From Paenibacillus uliginis N3/975 (lineage in GTDB: Bacteria; Bacillota; Bacilli; Paenibacillales; Paenibacillaceae), in NCBI RefSeq assembly GCF_900177425.1, contig NZ_LT840184.1, forward strand, positions 3,450,263 through 3,514,262: DNA of 64,000 bases, in the 5' to 3' direction. A model generated the notes under the pieces. That model worked only from the letters and a program-made list of their open reading frames with translations, was not told the origin of the DNA and did not search any database. A program made the translations under genes and the position numbers. This document shows, one piece after another, positions 9,267 to 17,440 of this stretch (positions are counted from its first letter, which is position 1; each line of letters starts with the position of its first letter).

Positions 9267-10577
9267 TTACACCTCCATAACAAGCAGCTCAGGGTTAGCG
9301 AGCAGCTGTTTAATGTAATTCATAAAGTTTTGAGCTGTTGCTCCATCAATAATACGGTGGTCAAAGCTCAAGGACAGTGCCATTACTGGTGCTGCTACGA
9401 TCTCACCATTCTTAACGACCGCTTTCTCGGAAATACGGCCTGTACCCAGAATCGCAACTTCAGGGAAGTTGATGATTGGAGTAAAGAACATACCGCCAGC
9501 AGAACCGATATTCGAGATGGAGATCGTACTGCCTCTCATTTCGTTGGCACTCAGCTTACCATCACGGCCGCGAGCAGCCAGATCACGGATGCTGTCAGCG
9601 ATCATCCAGATGCTCTTACGATCAGCATCCTTGATAACCGGTACGATCAGACCGTTGTCTGTATCTGTAGCAATACCAATGTTGTAGTACTTTTTGTAAA
9701 CAATCTCGTTGTTCTCTTCATCAATCATCGCGTTCAAAGCAGGGAATTGACGGCTAGCCGCAACGAGTGCTTTAACGATGAATGGAAGGTAAGTTACTTT
9801 CGTACCTTTTTTCTCAGCGATCGGCTTCATGCGCGTACGGAATGCAACCAGCTCAGTAACGTCCACTTCGTCCATGATCGTAACGTGAGGAGCAGTGTAA
9901 GCCGATTTAACCATCGCATTGGAGATCGCTTTACGGATACCTTTGAACGGTACGCGCTCTTCTTCAGCACGTGTATCCACTGCTGCAGAAGCTGCTGCTG
10001 GAGCTGCTTTAGCTTCGGAAGCTGCTTCTTGAGCAGGAGCTGCCGCTGCTTGACCGCCGCCATTTTTGAATGCTTCAACATCTTCACGAGTGACTTTGCC
10101 GTTGTTTCCGCTGCCTTGAACCAGTGAGATGTCTACGCCTTGCTCACGAGCAAATTTGCGCACGCTTGGTGTAGCGAGAACGTCTTTGTTAGGTGCTACT
10201 GGCGCACCTTCTCCTTGCTTAGCATCTGCAGGTGCATTTGCTGCTGGAGAAGATTGAGTGTCCGCGCTGCCTTTTGCTGCATCAGCTTCTTGAGCGGATT
10301 GTTCTTCAGCATGGCCTTCCTGTTCAGGGATGTCACCTTCAGCATCGATTATAGCAACGACTTCACCTACGCGGCATACTTGACCGTCTTTGGCAAAAAC
10401 TTCTTGAACCGTACCGTTAACGGGACAAGGAACTTCTACGACAGCCTTGTCGTTTTGTACTTCCATGATGATGTCGTCGTCTGTTACTTTGTCGCCTGGC
10501 TTGATATGCATTTTGATGATTTCACCTTCATGCAAACCTTCGCCCAGCTCTGGAAAACGATATTCAAATTTTGCCAA
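9267..10577 (-). CDS. pdhC: Dihydrolipoamide acetyltransferase (E2) of pyruvate dehydrogenase
   Basis: Core acyltransferase that moves the acetyl group from lipoamide to CoA. The domains of the 436-residue protein are in standard order: a lipoyl domain (residues 1-80, lipoyl lysine in NDKAVVE), an Ala/Glu/Pro-rich linker, a peripheral-subunit-binding domain (TPSVRKFAREQGVDI, near 135-170), a second Ala-rich linker, and the catalytic domain ending with SLSFDHRIIDGATA, which holds the active-site histidine. The start is a TTG preceded seven nt earlier by GGGAGGT. There is one lipoyl domain only. Confidence 0.95.
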   Translation of the reverse strand: MAKFEYRFPELGEGLHEGEIIKMHIKPGDKVTDDDIIMEVQNDKAVVEVPCPVNGTVQEVFAKDGQVCRVGEVVAIIDAEGDIPEQEGHAEEQSAQEADAAKGSADTQSSPAANAPADAKQGEGAPVAPNKDVLATPSVRKFAREQGVDISLVQGSGNNGKVTREDVEAFKNGGGQAAAAPAQEAASEAKAAPAAASAAVDTRAEEERVPFKGIRKAISNAMVKSAYTAPHVTIMDEVDVTELVAFRTRMKPIAEKKGTKVTYLPFIVKALVAASRQFPALNAMIDEENNEIVYKKYYNIGIATDTDNGLIVPVIKDADRKSIWMIADSIRDLAARGRDGKLSANEMRGSTISISNIGSAGGMFFTPIINFPEVAILGTGRISEKAVVKNGEIVAAPVMALSLSFDHRIIDGATAQNFMNYIKQLLANPELLVMEV

Positions 10578-10607
10578 CTGTAAAACCTCCCTAGATATTT
10601 ACTGCAA

Positions 10608-11585
10608 TTAGAATTTCATCACTTTATTAACTGCTTCTACGATGCGAGCAGGAGTCGGCAGCCAAGCGTCCTCGATCTGCGCGAAAGCATAAACCGTATC
10701 AGGTGCTGCAACACGAAGCACAGGTGCTTCCAGATGCAAAATAGCCTTCTCGTTAATCTGTGCAATAACCTCAGCAGCTACGCCAGCAGATTTTTGAGCT
10801 TCCTGAACCACGATAGCACGGTTAGTTTTCTTGACAGATTCAACAAGCGTGTCAATATCAATTGGCGCTATTGTACGAAGGTCGATAACCTCAGCTTTAA
10901 TACCGTTTTTCTCAAGTTCATCTGCTGCTTTGGTTGCCGTATGAACCATCAAACCGTAAGCGATGATAGTAACGTCAGTACCTTCACGAACAACGTTTGC
11001 TTTACCAAGCTCAATAGTGTATTCGCCTTCCGGTACTTCAGCACGGAATGCATGGTACAAGTTCAGATGCTCCATAAAGAAGACCGGATCGTTATCGCGA
11101 ATTGCCGAAATAAGCAATCCTTTTGCATCGTATGGATTAGATGGAACTACGACTTTAATACCCGGACTTTGAGCCAACAAACCTTCCAAAGAGTCCGTAT
11201 GCAGCTCAGCTGCTTTTACACCACCACCAAAAGGGGTACGGAATACGATTGGAGAATTATAGCGTCCGCCAGAACGGAAACGCATACGTGCAGCCTGAAC
11301 TACCATTTGGTCGATAGCTTCAAAAATAAATCCAATAAATTGAATTTCAGCGATTGGGCGGAAGCCTTGAATACCAAGACCCACAGCCATACCGCCGATA
11401 GCGGATTCGGCCAGCGGTGTATCGAATACGCGCTCTTCCCCGAATTCTTTTTGCAGGCCTTCGGTTACCCGGAAGACACCGCCAACATTACCTACGTCTT
11501 CACCGAAGATGACGACGTTTGGGTCACGGTTCAATTCAACGCGCATTGCGTCGCGAATCGCTTCTTTCATATTCATTTGTGCCAT
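10608..11585 (-). CDS. pdhB: Pyruvate dehydrogenase E1 component, beta subunit
   Basis: Beta half of the thiamine-diphosphate-dependent E1 that decarboxylates pyruvate. The 325-residue protein has the transketolase-type pyrimidine-binding domain (FGEDVGNVGGVFRVTEGLQ, FDTPLAESAIGGMAVG) and the transketolase C-terminal domain (EVIDLRTIAPIDIDTL). The ATG follows an AGGAGG site. It lies between pdhA (159 nt upstream) and pdhC (30 nt downstream). Confidence 0.96.
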   Translation of the reverse strand: MAQMNMKEAIRDAMRVELNRDPNVVIFGEDVGNVGGVFRVTEGLQKEFGEERVFDTPLAESAIGGMAVGLGIQGFRPIAEIQFIGFIFEAIDQMVVQAARMRFRSGGRYNSPIVFRTPFGGGVKAAELHTDSLEGLLAQSPGIKVVVPSNPYDAKGLLISAIRDNDPVFFMEHLNLYHAFRAEVPEGEYTIELGKANVVREGTDVTIIAYGLMVHTATKAADELEKNGIKAEVIDLRTIAPIDIDTLVESVKKTNRAIVVQEAQKSAGVAAEVIAQINEKAILHLEAPVLRVAAPDTVYAFAQIEDAWLPTPARIVEAVNKVMKF

Positions 11586-11744
11586 TGCTTCATTTCCTCC
11601 TTAGACATTACAGATCACATATGCTTGGCAATTATACCGAATCGTTATCTAAAGCAACCCTCATCTATACAAGCCCCGCAGTAAATTCTGTCCTTACTGT
11701 TAACTAAGAACAGAACCGTTTACCGCGGCAAAAGGAACCGATTT

Positions 11745-12812
11745 TTATTGGAAATCGGCTTTTTGCTCTTCAAGATGTTTAGGAGTTTGCTCGAACATGC
11801 TGTCGATCAGACCTGGAACGGTCATTTTTGCAGTTTGCTCAGCTTTCTTGATTTGCTCGTTGACTTTAGCTTTCGCCTCGTCTCTTACGCGAGCTGTATC
11901 TTCTTCTGTCCAAAGACCTTTTTTCTCAAGATATTTCGCAAAGCGAGCAATCGGATCTTTCTCGCTCCATTGACCTTCTTCCTCTTTGGAACGGTACTTC
12001 GTAGCATCGTCAGACAAGGAGTGTGGACGGAAACGGTAAGTTACAGCTTCAATCAGTGTCGCACCTTCTCCATTGCGTCCGCGCTCAGCAGCATCCTGAA
12101 CTGCTTTAATAACAGCCAACACGTCCATTCCGTCGATTTTCACGCCCTTGATACCTGCTGCAATTGCTTTGTGAGCGATGGAAAGAGCAGCTGTTTGTTT
12201 CGAGAATGGAGTTGTGATTGCATAGCCATTGTTTTGTACAAAGAAAATGACAGGCAGTTTGTATACGCCAGCGTAGTTCAAACCTTCGTAGAAGTCACCT
12301 TCGGACGATCCACCGTCACCTGTGTAAGTAATAACAACTTGTTTTTGTTTTTTGAGCTTATAAGCCATTGCAATACCCATCGCGTGCAAAATTTGTGCAC
12401 CGATGATGATTTGAGGCATCAATACATTAACACCCTCAGGAATCTCACCACCGTGTTGATGACCACGGGAATACAAGAATGCCTGATAAAGCGGAAGACC
12501 GTGCCAAACGATTTGTGGCATGTCACGGTAGCCCGGGCAAACAAAATCTTCTTTCTCTAGTGCAAATTCACTACCGACCATAGTCGCTTCTTGACCGGAT
12601 ACCGGCGCATAAAAACCAAGACGCCCTTGACGGCCCAAGTTAACGGCACGATCGTCCCAGGTACGGGTAAATACCATGCGATACATAATTTCTTTCAATT
12701 GATCATCTGTTAGCTTCGGCAAAAGATCTTTGTTAACGATTTCGCCGTCCGGGGATAGTACGGATAGAGTTTCGACTTCCTCGGTATATACTTCGTAAGG
12801 AACCTTGGTCAT
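11745..12812 (-). CDS. pdhA: Pyruvate dehydrogenase E1 component, alpha subunit
   Basis: Alpha half of E1, carrying the thiamine diphosphate site. The 355-residue protein has the ThDP motif GDGGSSEGDFYEGLNYAGVYKLPVIFFVQNN (GDG ... NN) and the phosphorylation-loop region YRFRPHSLSDD typical of branched E1 alpha chains. The frame is open to 12905, but GAGGTGAAG stands just before the ATG at 12812. First gene of pdhA-pdhB-pdhC-lpdA. The 159-nt gap to pdhB holds no clear terminator. Confidence 0.95.
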   Translation of the reverse strand: MTKVPYEVYTEEVETLSVLSPDGEIVNKDLLPKLTDDQLKEIMYRMVFTRTWDDRAVNLGRQGRLGFYAPVSGQEATMVGSEFALEKEDFVCPGYRDMPQIVWHGLPLYQAFLYSRGHQHGGEIPEGVNVLMPQIIIGAQILHAMGIAMAYKLKKQKQVVITYTGDGGSSEGDFYEGLNYAGVYKLPVIFFVQNNGYAITTPFSKQTAALSIAHKAIAAGIKGVKIDGMDVLAVIKAVQDAAERGRNGEGATLIEAVTYRFRPHSLSDDATKYRSKEEEGQWSEKDPIARFAKYLEKKGLWTEEDTARVRDEAKAKVNEQIKKAEQTAKMTVPGLIDSMFEQTPKHLEEQKADFQ

Positions 12813-12863
12813 TTTCTTCACCTCAATAAATATTTGAATATCAAGTTCCGCTGTTATAGAATT

Positions 12864-12893
12864 ATTATACACCTGTTTTACTACATTCGTCAA
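12864..12893 (-). promoter_or_regulatory. pdhA: Predicted sigma-A promoter of the pdh operon
   Basis: On the minus strand TTGACG (12893-12888) and TATAAT (12869-12864) are separated by 18 bp, about 50 nt upstream of the pdhA start codon. Confidence 0.7.
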
Positions 12894-13064
12894 AGAATAC
12901 CTCATAAAATTTAATAATTCTTTGTTTTTGTATGTATAACAGAGTTTGAATAGTTATATAACAGCGTGACAAACCTAACAGAACAGCAGTATCTTTTTGG
13001 GTAACAGCTTAATCTTAACTTATTGTTAGCGGCTTTTCAAAAACTAACCATCGAAAGGTGACGA

Positions 13065-13799
13065 ATGATGACAGATGAACGTTTGTTGAAGCGAACTATT
13101 GTTAAAGAAGAAATACTTAGCCAACACTTAAAGGAGAATCGCACACTGCGCATCTATCTCCCTCCCGGATATAACGAAATTCTCAGCTACCCCGTCGTTT
13201 ATTGTCAGGACGGTGAAGAGTTTTTCAACTTCGGACGAATTGCCACCTGGGCCAACCAACTTATATTAGAAGAAGGTATTGAACCTTTTATCATCGTTGG
13301 CGTTGAAGTGAACACAAAGATCCGCACAGAAGAATATGCTTCTTTTGGCAACCGTTTTGAGGCTTACCTCGCCTGCTTTGCCGAAGAAATTATACCCTTT
13401 ATCGAGAAAAAATATCCTGTACGACGAGATCCATCCGAACGTATTCTGGCCGGAGATTCATTAGGCGGCAGTGTTTCAGTCCATCTGGCCCTCCGTTATC
13501 CTGAACTGTTTACAAGAATCATTAGCTTGTCCGGTGCCTTCTACGAGCAATCTCAACATATTATCGCTCTGGAAACGGACTTGTCCTGGATGAACATCTT
13601 CATGATTGTCGGACTGCAGGAGGACAACTATGCAACTGACACTGGCGTATATAACTTTGTGGAACTGAACCGTTCGACTAAGAAGATCCTTGAAGAGCGA
13701 GGTGCCACGATCCATTATGAAGAAAAAGATGGACGCCATTTATGGGGGTTCTGGCAAAAAGAGCTTCCTGCCGCCCTTATGTATTTCTTACAGTCTTAA
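13065..13799 (+). CDS. Alpha/beta-hydrolase, putative esterase (enterochelin-esterase-like)
   Basis: Serine hydrolase of 244 residues in the D-type esterase family that includes Fes/IroE-like enzymes. The nucleophile is in AGDSLGGSVSVHLAL (GxSxG form GDSLG) near residue 133. The acid and histidine are expected in the C-terminal third, with DGRHLWGFWQ a good candidate for the histidine. No signal peptide is seen, so it is probably cytoplasmic. GAAAGGTGA precedes tandem ATG codons at 13065 and 13068. The true substrate cannot be told from sequence. Confidence 0.8.
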   Translation: MMTDERLLKRTIVKEEILSQHLKENRTLRIYLPPGYNEILSYPVVYCQDGEEFFNFGRIATWANQLILEEGIEPFIIVGVEVNTKIRTEEYASFGNRFEAYLACFAEEIIPFIEKKYPVRRDPSERILAGDSLGGSVSVHLALRYPELFTRIISLSGAFYEQSQHIIALETDLSWMNIFMIVGLQEDNYATDTGVYNFVELNRSTKKILEERGATIHYEEKDGRHLWGFWQKELPAALMYFLQS

Positions 13800-13816
13800 C
13801 ATCATTCACTTGTTGC

Positions 13817-13874
13817 AAAAAAAGATGAACAATCGCGCATTTTTCATGGAATGTGCTTTGTTCATCTTTTTTAT
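13817..13874 (+). terminator. Bidirectional-looking terminator after the esterase
   Basis: A 12-bp perfect stem (AAAGATGAACAA / TTGTTCATCTTT) is flanked by an A run on the left and a T run on the right, so it could stop transcription from either side. It lies about 20 nt past the esterase stop. Confidence 0.8.
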
Positions 13875-13907
13875 TCACCCGGCATCCTGCACGCGCTTAC
13901 ATCATTC

Positions 13908-13940
13908 TTCGAAAGAAAAGCGGTAACGAATAACCGCTTG
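13908..13940 (-). terminator. Terminator of the tyrosine phosphatase gene
   Basis: On the minus strand a short AAGCGGT / ACCGCTT hairpin is followed by a T-rich tract (TTTTCTTTC), just beyond the phosphatase stop codon. Confidence 0.65.
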
Positions 13941-13950
13941 TCCGAGTTGA

Positions 13951-14421
13951 TTATAACTTTTCTTTCATGATTCTGTCCAGCAGGACGTCACAACCTGCAT
14001 CAATTAATCGGTATACCTCTTCAAAATTTCCCGTAAAGTATGGATCCGGTACCTCCCGCAACTTTTCATCCGGTAGAAGATCCATAAATTTAAGTATTTC
14101 CGAATCTTCTCCGCCAGGCAGTTTACGAAGATTGGCGACATTCGAATCATCCATCGCTACCATATAGTCGAAGTCGACAAAGTCACGACTCCCCACTTGT
14201 CTCGCGAGCATTCCTTCGTAGCTGATACGCCAGCTGTCGAGCAGCTTACGGGTTCCTTCATGTGGAGCTTTCCCGATATGCCAATCACCAGTTCCCGCTG
14301 AATCCACAGTTATTTTTTCATTCAATCCTTGTTGTGCAATCTTGTGCCTCATTACGGCTTCAGCCATTGGAGAACGGCATATATTGCCTAGACAAACAAA
14401 CAAGACAGAGATCATTTGCAT
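13951..14421 (-). CDS. Low-molecular-weight protein tyrosine phosphatase
   Basis: Dephosphorylates phosphotyrosine or phosphoarginine in proteins. The 156-residue protein has the LMW-PTP P-loop VCLGNICRSPMAEA at its N-terminus (C-x5-R-S, with the nucleophile Cys) and the general-acid loop VPDPYFTG near residue 120. It is cytoplasmic and most like the YfkJ group of Bacillus, though YwlE-like arginine phosphatases share the fold. The start overlaps the end of a small ORF by 10 nt, which suggests translational coupling. Confidence 0.92.
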   Translation of the reverse strand: MQMISVLFVCLGNICRSPMAEAVMRHKIAQQGLNEKITVDSAGTGDWHIGKAPHEGTRKLLDSWRISYEGMLARQVGSRDFVDFDYMVAMDDSNVANLRKLPGGEDSEILKFMDLLPDEKLREVPDPYFTGNFEEVYRLIDAGCDVLLDRIMKEKL

Positions 14422-14606
14422 TCCATCCTTTCCTTGCGGTATGTTTCATTATCCTTCATAATTTCTGAACCTTTACAATACACAGCATATATTTCGTCGC
14501 GAAGAACGAGCGGCTTGCGTCCCGCAAGCAGATCACGGATGATCGCGAACAGAATCAGATCACCTTGACTCCAAAGAGTTGTAACCGGCACCCCGCTTTT
14601 CATCAT
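14412..14606 (-). CDS. Small conserved-looking hypothetical protein
   Basis: A 64-residue protein not recognised as any named family. It is Leu/Ile-rich in the middle (DLILFAIIRDLLAGRKPLVL) with a charged C-terminus and no clear membrane segment or zinc site. A weak AGAGAAG site precedes its tandem ATGs. Its 3' end overlaps the start of the tyrosine phosphatase by 10 nt, and the two probably share a transcript. That coupling is the main reason to believe it is real. Confidence 0.6.
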   Translation of the reverse strand: MMKSGVPVTTLWSQGDLILFAIIRDLLAGRKPLVLRDEIYAVYCKGSEIMKDNETYRKERMECK

Positions 14607-14640
14607 TTTGCTTCTCTCATTTTATCCGCGAGGGCTGAAA

Positions 14641-14669
14641 TTGTGCAAGCACAAAAACTGATCTATACT
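14641..14669 (+). promoter_or_regulatory. thiN: Predicted promoter of thiN
   Basis: TTGTGC at 14641 and TATACT at 14664 are separated by 17 bp, about 40 nt upstream of the thiN start codon. Confidence 0.5.
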
Positions 14670-14708
14670 GATATAAAATGACAACTTCGGACAAAAGGGG
14701 GAAATAAT

Positions 14709-15353
14709 ATGGAAGCGAGGCGCATTTTGATCTTTACCGGCGGCAATCTTTCAACGCATTTATTAGAAGTAATTCAGAAAAATGATTACATTATCGGAGC
14801 TGATCGGGGGGCTCTTTTTCTTATAGAGAACGGCATAAAGCCGAATGTTTCAGTAGGTGACTTCGACTCTATTTCAACGGATCAGCTTCATATCGTCACT
14901 TCCATGAGTGAAAGAATCGTCCAATGTGATCCAATAGATAAGAATTTAACGGACACCGAGCTGGCCTTTGATGTTGCTCTAGAACTTGCACCGACAGAAA
15001 TCTTGCTGCTTGGCGGTACGGGGACGCGCATGGATCACACTCTTGCCAACATACATATGCTGCTTCGCGGGGTTCAGCATCAAGTTCATTGTTCCATGCT
15101 GGACGACCACAACTACATTACATTGACCGGGTCAACTTGCGATGTCGAAGACCGAGGATTTACTTATGTGTCTCTTCTGCCTCTCACACCGGAAGTAACC
15201 GGAATTGACCTTGAAGGCTTCCAGTATCCTCTTCATAATGCAACTTTGAAAATCGGACAGTCTCTGGGTATTAGTAACCGTCTATCTGCAAGCCGGGGTA
15301 CAGTTAAGATAGAAGGTGGATTGCTCTTGATAATACAGAGCAAAGACGAGTAA
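14709..15353 (+). CDS. thiN: Thiamine pyrophosphokinase
   Basis: Transfers pyrophosphate from ATP to thiamine to make thiamine diphosphate, the cofactor of the E1 enzyme encoded upstream. The 214-residue protein has the family motifs GADRGALFLIENGIKPNVSVGDFDSI (substrate and metal binding), DKNLTDTELAFDVAL, and LLGGTGTRMDHTLANIHML. AAAGGGGGAAA precedes the ATG. It is monocistronic between its own promoter and terminator. Confidence 0.93.
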   Translation: MEARRILIFTGGNLSTHLLEVIQKNDYIIGADRGALFLIENGIKPNVSVGDFDSISTDQLHIVTSMSERIVQCDPIDKNLTDTELAFDVALELAPTEILLLGGTGTRMDHTLANIHMLLRGVQHQVHCSMLDDHNYITLTGSTCDVEDRGFTYVSLLPLTPEVTGIDLEGFQYPLHNATLKIGQSLGISNRLSASRGTVKIEGGLLLIIQSKDE

Positions 15354-15392
15354 TTGTAACCTTTTTGTCATTATTAAAAATACAATTATGAC

Positions 15393-15434
15393 AAGCCACA
15401 AACCTTTGAATATCAAGGGTTTGTGGCTTTTTTA
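15393..15434 (+). terminator. Terminator of thiN
   Basis: A hairpin with an AGCCACAAACC / GGTTTGTGGCT stem is followed by a T run, 40 nt past the thiN stop. Confidence 0.88.
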
Positions 15435-15614
15435 TTGTTAAAACCATCTCAAATTATTAATCTTTTGTAACTTTTAATGGTTTTTTAATAATTCGCTTTC
15501 ATTCCTTGTCTCCCATAGCTTTCACGATTTTATCCAAAATTTCGGTAGGTTTCAAATCTGTTATACTCGGTTCATCGAAAGACAAATAACAATTCTCTGG
15601 AGGTAATATACAAC

Positions 15615-16124
15615 ATGAATAAACAGACTTGGATTAAGAAGGCCGCAATCGTCAGCATAAGCGCAGCAATGGGAATGGGAACGCTCTTGGCAGTTTCCCC
15701 TGCATCTCAAGTAGAAGCAGCATCCAGCTCTTACGCCACAACAAAGGGCCAACAAGTCGTGAACTTTGGTAAAAACTACATGGGAACACCATATAAATTT
15801 GGAGCTTCTACAAGCACTACTAAAGTATTTGATTGCTCCTCTTTCATGAAACACATCTTTAAAAAATACGGCGTGAATCTACCTCGTACGTCAGCAGCAC
15901 AAGCAAAGAAAGGTGTAGCAGTTTCCAAAGCGAACCTGAGAGCAGGGGATATGGTATTCTTCTCTAGCGGTAGCCGCGCGAATGGTAAAAATGTAACTCA
16001 CGTAGCTGTATACGCTGGTAACGGTAAAATTCTTCACACGTACGGCAAACCAGGTGTAACCATTTCCGACCTCAACTCCGGCACTTGGAAGAAGACATAC
16101 CTGAAAGCTCGCCGCGTATTGTAG
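15615..16124 (+). CDS. Secreted NlpC/P60 family cell-wall hydrolase
   Basis: Predicted peptidoglycan endopeptidase of 169 residues (peptidase family C40) that cuts stem peptides. A signal peptide covers about residues 1-36 (Lys-rich start, hydrophobic core, cleavage near VEA-AS). The mature protein is essentially one NlpC/P60 domain: the catalytic Cys is in FDCSSF, the first His in NVTHVAVYAG, and the third polar residue is His in KILHTYG. No SH3 or LysM wall-binding domain is attached. GGAGGTAA lies 8-10 nt before the ATG. Confidence 0.92.
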   Translation: MNKQTWIKKAAIVSISAAMGMGTLLAVSPASQVEAASSSYATTKGQQVVNFGKNYMGTPYKFGASTSTTKVFDCSSFMKHIFKKYGVNLPRTSAAQAKKGVAVSKANLRAGDMVFFSSGSRANGKNVTHVAVYAGNGKILHTYGKPGVTISDLNSGTWKKTYLKARRVL

Positions 16125-16155
16125 TCGTTTCTTCGTTATCATTTATATAACATTT

Positions 16156-16191
16156 GCAGGCCATCCGAGGATCCTTCCTTGGGTGGCCTGC
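16156..16191 (+). terminator. Terminator of the NlpC/P60 gene
   Basis: A GCAGGCCA / TGGCCTGC hairpin lies 31 nt after the stop codon, followed by a T-containing tract (TTAGTTTTG). Confidence 0.7.
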
Positions 16192-16588
16192 TTAGTTTTG
16201 TGTTAAATTCTCGTATGGCATTAGTCTGTTGTAAGACGCTACGTGTACGAATCGTTCCTCCAATCTCTCTTGCCCCCGAATTTCTTGAATTATTCCATAG
16301 CGGAAGATATTCGGGGACAAAGGAGAACGCTACGCTTTTCCGGAATCGTTTCGTCCTCTCCGCTGCTTCGTACGACAACTTCGAAAACATGGAAGACCAC
16401 ATGTTCTCCGGCTTATGCCATCTTATAGAACAAAAATAAAATAAGCCAACCAAAGTTTCTGTCTGAATTAATGATACGAAGAAACCGCTATTCATCAAGA
16501 AGAATATATCCCTGCAAATCATCTCGTTCGCGTTGTGAATTAAACGGTAAATCGGCTAGACGATCTTCTGTAGGGTAACATGCAAAGC
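16192..16588. repeat. Intergenic stretch with diverged internal repeats
   Basis: Nearly 400 bases between the NlpC/P60 terminator and the response regulator. Two diverged direct copies are visible, at about 16236-16270 and 16327-16370. Both begin ACGCTACG and then carry GAATCGTT followed by a C/T-rich tail. A 127-codon frame on the minus strand (16139-16522) and an 86-codon frame on the plus strand span it, but neither has a good ribosome site or a recognisable domain, and the minus frame runs through the terminator. I read it as a non-coding, possibly dispersed repeat. Confidence 0.4.
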
Positions 16589-17290
16589 TCAATCACGTGA
16601 TTCGCTCTCTGGCGCTTTAAGCATATATCCTGCTCCCCTAATCGTCCGGATCAGCTTCCACTTTCGTCCTTTATCAAGCTTTTCACGTAAATGAAGGATA
16701 TACACATCCACTACATTTGTACCCGTATTAAAATCATAATCCCATACATAACTTAAAATTTCTTCCCTTGAGCAGACCTCATTCACTCTTCTGGCCAAAT
16801 ATAAAAGAAGCTCATATTCACGCTGGGTCAAGTCGATTGCAGACTCTTCCCGGATTACCTGCCTGCTTTGAGGGTCTATCAGCAGATCTCCAATCTCAAT
16901 TTTCTCATTCCGGTGTTGATTTCCGTGATTAAATAAAATTAGAAGATTGCTGACTCTGGCTAACAATTCCCGCTCGTCCACCTGGCTAGAAATGTAATCA
17001 TTGGCCCCGGCTTCTAAGGCAGCTGCCGCTTCATTAGATCCGTTATGTCCCAGCACAATAATCGGCATCCGGTGCTTTCCATTTTGCATTCTGCGTACAA
17101 AATCAAATTCACGCATTCCTGATAAACGGCTGTCCATCATGAGCATATCAAACTCCCCTTGCTCCATAAGGGTTATAGCCTGTGAAAGATGATCTGCCAA
17201 ATGGACTGTATATCCAGCGGATTGAATTTTGTTTGTTATCCTGATCGCTTCCTCACTATCATTCATCGCTATCAAAATCTGTCCATTCAA
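16589..17290 (-). CDS. Orphan OmpR-family response regulator with degenerate receiver
   Basis: A 233-residue regulator with a receiver domain (about 1-115) and an intact OmpR/PhoB winged helix (about 130-228; LTQREYELLLYLARR, VVDVYILHLREKLD, IRTIRGAGYML). The phosphoacceptor Asp53 is kept (MMDSRLSG). The acidic pair that binds Mg2+ is replaced by Met9-Asn10, the conserved Thr is Gly in IVLGHNG, and the conserved Lys is Ser in DYISSQV. These losses suggest activity without phosphorylation. No histidine kinase gene is nearby. GAGGGGGAAA precedes the start. Confidence 0.88.
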   Translation of the reverse strand: MNGQILIAMNDSEEAIRITNKIQSAGYTVHLADHLSQAITLMEQGEFDMLMMDSRLSGMREFDFVRRMQNGKHRMPIIVLGHNGSNEAAAALEAGANDYISSQVDERELLARVSNLLILFNHGNQHRNEKIEIGDLLIDPQSRQVIREESAIDLTQREYELLLYLARRVNEVCSREEILSYVWDYDFNTGTNVVDVYILHLREKLDKGRKWKLIRTIRGAGYMLKAPESESRD

Positions 17291-17440
17291 AGGGTTTCCC
17301 CCTCTTTCACTGCTAAGGTTAATAATCCTTTACTTTACATAAGCTTGAACACGACACGTCTGGCCTTTAGGTTGCCTCAAAAATAAAACATCCATTCCCG
17401 AGCAGGGGAAATGGATGAAATTGATTCAAAATATGAGGTC

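Noticed and set aside
9264..11684. Long plus-strand reading frames (287 and 316 codons) opposite pdhC and pdhB.
   Set aside because: They are antisense shadows of highly conserved genes with no ribosome sites or recognisable domains.
16139..16522. A 127-codon minus-strand frame as a gene.
   Set aside because: It has no ribosome site or domain, it reads through the NlpC/P60 terminator, and repeated sequence explains its openness.
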